A stretch of DNA of 17,059 bases, from assembly GCA_005883885.1 (NCBI GenBank), contig VAYF01000127.1, positions 1-17,059 of the forward strand, read 5' to 3'. The translations under genes were made by a program, and so were the position numbers. The stretch is from Actinomycetota bacterium (GTDB taxonomy: Bacteria > Actinomycetota > UBA4738 > HRBIN12). The notes beneath the pieces are model-generated. The model was not told where the DNA came from. It worked only from the letters and a program-made list of their open reading frames with translations, and searched no databases. Of the stretch, positions 13,096 through 17,059 are shown piece by piece (within the stretch, counting starts at the first letter, position 1; every line of letters starts with the position of its first letter).

Positions 13096-13104
13096 CCCTC
13101 GCGC

Positions 13105-14208
13105 TCAGAACTCTGGGCGGCGGAGCTCCGCGGCGACCGCGCCGTTCCGCGGTTCGCCGCGGAGCTCCGCCAGTCGCGCGAGCAGCTCACGCTCCTCGCG
13201 CGACAGCTCCCTCGGCGTCACCACGTGCAGCGTCACGAACAGGTCGCCCCTGCCGCGCCGGTTGAGGTTGGGAACCCCTTTGCCCCTGAGCCGGACGATC
13301 GTGCCGGAATCGGTCCCGGGATCGATGCGCATGGTCTCGGTCCCGTCGATCCCCTCGATCTGCACGTCGCCGCCGAGCGCCGCGTGCGTCACCGATATGT
13401 CGAGCACCGCGAACAGATCCTGCCCGCGCCGCTCGAACCGCTCGGCCGGCTCGACCGCGAGGCGCACGAACAGATCGCCCGCGGGCCCGCCGGAGATCCC
13501 GGCGTGCCCGCTCCCGGTGACGCGGAGCTCCATCCCGTCGGACACGCCCGCCGGGATCTCGACCGCGACCGCCGACGGCTGACGGATCCTGCCCTGCCCC
13601 ATGCACCGTTCGCACGGGTCGGGGATCTCTTGACCGGTCCCTCCGCAGGTCGCGCATGGGGACGCCGCCATCAGGGTTCCGAAGACGCTCCGTCGCACGC
13701 TCTGGACCTCCCCGGTCCCTCCACACGTCCGGCAGGCGATCGGCGCCGTGCCCGGTTCGGCCCCGTTGCCCAGACACCGGTCGCAGACCACGAGGCGCTC
13801 GAGCTCGACGTCCCGGCGAACGCCGAACGCCGCTTCCTCGAAAGACAGCCCGATCCGGACCCCGACGTCCTCGCCGCGACGGGTGCGCGTGCGGGGCCCG
13901 CGACGCCGCGACCCGATCCCTCCGAAGCCCGCCTGTCCGAAGAACATCTCGAAGATGTCCGAGATGTCGCCGAACGGCTGGCCGCCCGGACCCCCTGCGC
14001 CGAACGCGTCGTAGCGGGCTCGCTTCTCGGGATCCGAGAGGATCTCGTAGGCGCCGGCGACCTCCTTGAAGCGTTCCTCCGACCGCGGCTCGGCGTTCAC
14101 GTCCGGGTGGAGCTCACGCGCGAGACGCCGGTACGCCTTCCGGATGTCCTCGTCGTTCGCATCGCGCTCGATGCCGAGGATCTCGTAGAGATCGCGTGCG
14201 GGAGCCAT
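13105..14208 (-). CDS. dnaJ: Chaperone protein DnaJ
   Basis: The 367-residue product has a J domain (residues 5-68, with HPD in RRLARELHPDVNAEP) and a Gly/Phe-rich linker (FGQAGFGGIGS). The zinc centre has four CxxCxGxG motifs (CDRCLGNG, CRTCGGTG, CATCGGTG, CERCMGQG), followed by the two-part substrate-binding C-terminus. DnaJ delivers unfolded proteins to DnaK and stimulates its ATPase. It starts 3 bases after the hrcA stop (TAG GGC ATG), so it is transcribed from the CIRCE-controlled promoter. As in many Actinomycetota this is a second dnaJ copy tied to hrcA and away from dnaK-grpE, though the rest of the genome is not visible. Confidence 0.96.
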   Translation of the reverse strand: MAPARDLYEILGIERDANDEDIRKAYRRLARELHPDVNAEPRSEERFKEVAGAYEILSDPEKRARYDAFGAGGPGGQPFGDISDIFEMFFGQAGFGGIGSRRRGPRTRTRRGEDVGVRIGLSFEEAAFGVRRDVELERLVVCDRCLGNGAEPGTAPIACRTCGGTGEVQSVRRSVFGTLMAASPCATCGGTGQEIPDPCERCMGQGRIRQPSAVAVEIPAGVSDGMELRVTGSGHAGISGGPAGDLFVRLAVEPAERFERRGQDLFAVLDISVTHAALGGDVQIEGIDGTETMRIDPGTDSGTIVRLRGKGVPNLNRRGRGDLFVTLHVVTPRELSREERELLARLAELRGEPRNGAVAAELRRPEF

Positions 14209-14211
14209 GCC

Positions 14212-15249
14212 CTACTGGTCGAGCTCCGTCGCGGCCTCGGACAAGCGCTCCGCGACCGCCCGGACCGACGCCATCGCCGACAGATAATCCATCCTCGTGG
14301 GTCCGACGATCCCGATCGTGCCCAGGTTGACGTCGCCCGCACGGAACGGGGCCGTGACGATCGAAGCCTCCCAACCGCCCGTCGTCGGATGCTCGGCACC
14401 GATCGTCACGCTGACGTCGTCGGCCGCGACGTCGTGCAGCACCTGGAGCATCTCCTGTTCGCGTTCGAGGGTCTCGAACAGGCGCCGGAGGGTCTCGCGA
14501 CGCCAGGTCTGCGCCTCGTCGGCGAGGTTCGCGACACCGCCGACCATGACGTGGGTCGCGTGCTCTCCGCGCGTCGCGAGACGCAGCACGTCAGCGACCA
14601 TCAGCAGCAGGTCGTGCTCATCCGACGGGACCGTCGCCGCCAGCTCCAAGAGCTTCGCCTGCGAGCTGGAATAGGTCTTTCCCTGCAACGCGCGGAGTTT
14701 CCGCTCCGCTCCGTGGAACGCCTCAGTGCTCCAGTGCTCCGGCCGGTCCAGGATCTGCTTGTCGACGCGACCGTGCTGCCCGACCGCGAGCACCATCATC
14801 GTGGGGCCCATGTCGATGAGCTCGAGCCGGACCAGCTGCTCCTCGGAGGCGCCCGGCGGGACGGCGACCCCGGCGTACTGCGTCAACCGGGACAGCAACA
14901 TCACCGAGCCCTTCAGCACCTCCTCGAGGTCGAGGATCGCTTCGGCGAAATGCGAAGCGATCGCCCTTCGCTGAACGTCCTTCAGCCGGCCGCGCGCCGG
15001 CAGCGTGTCCACGTAGTGCCGGTACCCCGCGTCGGTCGGGATCCTCCCGGACGACGTGTGCGGGTGGCTGAGGAACCCGAGCTCTTCGAGGGCGGCCATC
15101 TCGTTGCGGATCGTGGCGCTCGAGACGCCGAGGCCGGCACGCTCGGCGATCGTCTCGGAGCCGACCGGCTCACCGGTCCGTACGTACTCCTCGACCACCG
15201 TGTGCAACACGGCGGCCTTGCGCTGCCCGAGCTCCCCATGCTCCGCCAT
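14212..15249 (-). CDS. hrcA: Heat-inducible transcription repressor HrcA
   Basis: The 345-residue product has a winged-helix N-terminus (LHTVVEEYVRTGEPVGSETI, ATIRNEMAALEELGFLSHPH, then the conserved TSSGRIPTDAGYRHYVD) and the GAF-like HrcA core with the closing IVGPTRMDYLSAMASVR. HrcA binds CIRCE and represses chaperone genes until heat stress; GroEL activity modulates it. A CIRCE repeat lies 14 bases before the ATG, so the gene is autoregulated. TATCAT ends 6 bases before the ATG, suggesting a leaderless transcript, which would place CIRCE across the promoter core. The next gene downstream is dnaJ. Confidence 0.97.
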   Translation of the reverse strand: MAEHGELGQRKAAVLHTVVEEYVRTGEPVGSETIAERAGLGVSSATIRNEMAALEELGFLSHPHTSSGRIPTDAGYRHYVDTLPARGRLKDVQRRAIASHFAEAILDLEEVLKGSVMLLSRLTQYAGVAVPPGASEEQLVRLELIDMGPTMMVLAVGQHGRVDKQILDRPEHWSTEAFHGAERKLRALQGKTYSSSQAKLLELAATVPSDEHDLLLMVADVLRLATRGEHATHVMVGGVANLADEAQTWRRETLRRLFETLEREQEMLQVLHDVAADDVSVTIGAEHPTTGGWEASIVTAPFRAGDVNLGTIGIVGPTRMDYLSAMASVRAVAERLSEAATELDQ

Positions 15250-15255
15250 GCTCCG

Positions 15256-15261
15256 ATGATA
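15256..15261 (-). promoter_or_regulatory. Putative -10 element of the hrcA-dnaJ promoter
   Basis: TATCAT on the minus strand, 6 bases before the hrcA ATG, is the best -10 match in the window. CIRCE begins one base upstream of it, a classic repressor position. No TTGACA-like -35 was found at 17-19 bases. Confidence 0.55.
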
Positions 15262-15262
15262 G

Positions 15263-15289
15263 CTGGCACTCTCGTACCCAGAGTGCTAA
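15263..15289 (-). promoter_or_regulatory. CIRCE operator for HrcA
   Basis: On the plus strand CTGGCACTC, nine bases, then GAGTGCTAA. The consensus is TTAGCACTC-N9-GAGTGCTAA, so one arm is perfect and the other differs at two of its outer bases. Its place just before hrcA confirms the function. Confidence 0.95.
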
Positions 15290-15307
15290 CGAGGGTTTCT
15301 CGGCTCC

Positions 15308-15866
15308 CTAGCAAGGGATGTTGGGATCGGACAGGGCCTGGGCCATAGCGGCCGCGGCCGCCGAGTCGTCGCCGCCCTGGGTCTGCAGCGCATCCCGGTA
15401 GCCGATGACCGCCCGCCGGAGCTTCCGGACGGCGTCTGCCGCCTGCGGGTTGCCGGCAGCTTCGATCGCATCGGCGTCGGAGCTCAGCTCGGTTGCGACG
15501 CGGGTGAAGGCGTCGACCCGAGGGGTCTGGAGATCGCGGAGGTGCAAGCACATCGCAGCCGCCGGATCGAGGGACGTGCTCGGGCTCTGCCCGGGGGTCT
15601 CTCCGCCCCCGGTGAGCAGGAGCGATCCGATCACGATGGCTGCGATCGCGACCAGCGCGGTGATGCCGAGCCGGAGCCGCCGGCTGCGTACCGCGGCCAA
15701 GCGGGCGGGTCCACGACGTCGTCCCGGGCGGCATGTGGAACCGCCGGCCGCAGTTCTCGCACGTCGCGAACACCCACCGCGCACCACAGCGCACACACGT
15801 GTAGCCCTCGACGCCGGGTCCGATCGGCTGGCGCGTCTCGCACCGCGGGCAGGTGACCTCCGGCAT
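15308..15866 (-). pseudogene. Zinc-ribbon single-pass membrane protein with a reading-frame break
   Basis: From the ATG at 15866 the frame reads MPEVTCPRCETRQPIGPGVE, then CVRC and CENC, a double zinc ribbon, up to GRRFHMPPGTTSWT (residue 53). In such proteins a fourth CPxC pair usually follows the W; here the frame instead turns into Arg/Pro-rich sequence. In another frame from about 15700 a membrane helix (LRLGITALVAIAAIVIGSLL) and an Ala-rich extracytoplasmic part of about 100 residues (CLHLRDLQTPRVDAF, ending SDPNIPC) run to 15308. A deletion or indel between 15690 and 15712 is the simplest explanation. The family is not one I can name; zinc-ribbon plus one helix proteins of unknown role are common in Actinomycetota. 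TATCGT lies 8 bases before the start. Confidence 0.65.
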
Positions 15867-15874
15867 GGCCGCTC

Positions 15875-15880
15875 ACGATA
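15875..15880 (-). promoter_or_regulatory. Putative -10 element of the zinc-ribbon gene
   Basis: TATCGT on the minus strand, 8 bases before the ATG at 15866, with no Shine-Dalgarno. It lies 23 bases from the divergent ECF-type promoter at 15904. Confidence 0.38.
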
Positions 15881-15903
15881 CCCGAGCGCATCGGCGCTCC
15901 CGA

Positions 15904-15930
15904 GGCAACCCCGCCCCTCGCTCAGGCGTC
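15904..15930 (+). promoter_or_regulatory. Probable ECF-type promoter of the downstream sigma gene
   Basis: GGCAACC (15904-15910), 16 bases, then CGTC (15927-15930). AAC-containing -35 elements with CGTC -10 elements at this spacing are typical for ECF sigma factors that transcribe their own operon. The start codon lies 23 bases further on, with GAGGGG (15943-15948) between, which fits. A TAGGCT at 15932-15937 is an alternative housekeeping -10. Confidence 0.5.
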
Positions 15931-15953
15931 CTAGGCTCGGTCGAGGGGACACG

Positions 15954-16463
15954 GTGGACGAGGTCGAGCTCCAAGAGTTCTTGCGTGAGCGGTACCCGCG
16001 TCTGGTCGGCGCGGTCGCGCTCGTGACCGGTGACGCGGCGTCGGCAGAGGACGCCGTTCAGGAGGCGATCGTGCGGGCGTGGGAGCGGACCGAGCGCGGT
16101 GAGCAGATCGTGGCGCTCGACCGGTGGGTTGCGGCGGTCGCGATGAACCTTTCCCGGAGCCGCTTGCGACGCCTCCGGGTGGAGCGGCTCGCTCGCCCCA
16201 TGCTGGTCGCCGCGCCACCCGTCCAGCCGAGCGCGGATCGGATCGACGTCGCCCGCGCGCTGGCGGATCTTCCCCGCCGCCAGCGCGAGGTGGCCGTCCT
16301 CCGCTACCTCCTCGATCTCAGCACCGAGGAGATCGCGGAGCAGATGCGCACGAGCGAGGGCACCGTGAAGAGCCAGCTCTTCAAGGCTCGCGCGCACCTG
16401 GCGGAGGCGCTCTCGCTCGTTGAGGACACCGATGAGGAGAACAGCCATGCCGAGCATCGATGA
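15954..16463 (+). CDS. ECF-type RNA polymerase sigma factor (SigE-like family)
   Basis: The GTG at 15954 follows GAGGGG and gives 169 residues. Region 2 shows FLRERYPRLVGAVALVTGD, AEDAVQEAIVRAWER and RWVAAVAMNLSRSRLRR. Region 4 shows LPRRQREVAVLRYLLDLSTE and the helix-turn-helix EIAEQMRTSEGTVKSQLFKA. The short linker and length fit actinobacterial SigE-like ECF factors. It overlaps the next gene by 17 bases, a membrane protein with anti-sigma topology. A GGCAACC-N16-CGTC element upstream suggests autoregulation. The signal is unknown, but the partner's extracellular calcium-type motifs give a hint. Confidence 0.9.
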   Translation: MDEVELQEFLRERYPRLVGAVALVTGDAASAEDAVQEAIVRAWERTERGEQIVALDRWVAAVAMNLSRSRLRRLRVERLARPMLVAAPPVQPSADRIDVARALADLPRRQREVAVLRYLLDLSTEEIAEQMRTSEGTVKSQLFKARAHLAEALSLVEDTDEENSHAEHR

Positions 16464-17059
16464 GCAACTGAGAACCCGGATGCGGGAGGCGGCGCCGCGG
16501 CCCGCCGGCGCCGACGACCTCGTCGAGCACCTCGGCGCCCGCAAGCGCCGGCGGGCCGCCCTCCGCCGGGTGAGTTCGACCGGGCTCGTCGCCATCGTCC
16601 TGCTCGCGTCGGTGGGCACCTTCTTCGCCCTCGGCCGGGCCTTCCGCACGAGTCCTGTTCCGGCCGTCACGCCAACCCCGCCGATCGAGAACCTCGGCCT
16701 CGACTTCGCCATCTGTCGCGTGACGTCGATGCCGATAACCGTTGCGGGCGTCTCCGGGAACGCGTATGTCTTCACACGCGCGATCGATGGATGCCCCCAG
16801 CCGGGTGAAGGGGCTCGTTTCCTCGCCGCTGATCTGAACGGCGACGGCGTCGTGGAGACTCCACCCGTCAAGCTCGATGGGTGCTTCCCGCCTGTGGGCT
16901 GCGAAACGTTCGCCGCGCCGGATGTGAACGGCGACGGCACCACGGAGATCGCGATCTCGAACGCAGGTGCAGACGGCTACGGCGTGTGGCTGTTCGCAGT
17001 GACATCGTCGCCGCCCGCGGTCGAACCCATCACCGTGGTCGACCCGCAACGTCTCGGGA
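16447..17059 (+). CDS. Membrane protein with FG-GAP-like extracellular part, probable anti-sigma factor (C-terminus beyond window)
   Basis: The ATG at 16447 lies inside the sigma gene's end (17-base overlap). At least 204 residues are present. They comprise a cytoplasmic part of about 45 residues ending in ARKRRRAALRR, one membrane helix (about 46-64, GLVAIVLLASVGTFFAL), a Pro/Thr linker (PVPAVTPTPP) and an extracytoplasmic domain. The latter holds two calcium-type loops, DLNGDGVVE (129-137) and DVNGDGTTE (159-167), each preceded by FLAA or FAAP, as in FG-GAP/VCBS beta-propeller repeats. It also has several cysteines (90, 116, 146, 152) that could pair. The position suggests an anti-sigma factor for the upstream ECF sigma; the N-terminus is too short for a classic zinc anti-sigma domain. 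The gene continues past 17059. Confidence 0.78.
   Translation, partial: MPSIDEQLRTRMREAAPRPAGADDLVEHLGARKRRRAALRRVSSTGLVAIVLLASVGTFFALGRAFRTSPVPAVTPTPPIENLGLDFAICRVTSMPITVAGVSGNAYVFTRAIDGCPQPGEGARFLAADLNGDGVVETPPVKLDGCFPPVGCETFAAPDVNGDGTTEIAISNAGADGYGVWLFAVTSSPPAVEPITVVDPQRLG

Noticed and set aside
1..17059. tRNA, rRNA, insertion sequence, integrase or attachment sites explaining the inserted blocks
   Set aside because: No tRNA-like cloverleaf, transposase, integrase or terminal inverted repeats were recognised on either strand.

Overview
The window is high-GC DNA that fits an environmental member of the Actinomycetota. The evidence is the gene order, a CIRCE/HrcA heat-shock control, two ECF sigma/membrane anti-sigma pairs, and repeated -10-like hexamers (TANNNT) placed 6-9 bases before start codons, which looks like leaderless transcription. 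I cannot name a genus.

The backbone is a conserved housekeeping cluster on the minus strand, read from high to low coordinates: hrcA, dnaJ, HIT protein, phoH, ybeY, corC-like, cdd, era, recO, uppS (cut by the window start). All of these look intact except cdd. The 16S rRNA methyltransferase gene rsmE, often found beside dnaJ in such clusters, is absent here.

Accessory blocks interrupt or flank the backbone. (1) At 988-3331: a decayed TPR-type gene, an ECF sigma factor with its anti-sigma, and a small secreted RTX-type (hemolysin-type calcium-binding repeat) protein preceded by a cyclic di-GMP-I (GEMM-I) riboswitch. (2) At 3491-7098: a minus-strand deoxyribose-phosphate operon of deoC, a DinB-like protein, an aldehyde dehydrogenase and a short aldehyde dehydrogenase-like protein, joined by 4-base overlaps or short gaps. 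A divergent cupredoxin lipoprotein follows at 7156-7506. (3) At 8759-9887: a longer secreted RTX-type protein split into two frames, lying between cdd and corC. (4) At 15308-17059: a broken zinc-ribbon membrane protein and a divergent ECF sigma factor with an anti-sigma whose extracellular part carries FG-GAP-like calcium motifs.

Two results stand out. First, the RTX protein at 2759 sits directly behind a c-di-GMP riboswitch whose closing helix can pair with the Shine-Dalgarno sequence, so a second messenger probably controls translation of a calcium-binding surface protein. Second, up to six non-core genes change reading frame internally. In cdd and one aldehyde dehydrogenase about 40-45 codons are missing. 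In cdd the deletion removes the zinc-binding PCxxC motif and places the remaining N-terminus in frame with era. Whether these are real deletions or assembly artefacts needs read data; the surrounding core genes are intact, which argues against uniformly poor sequence.
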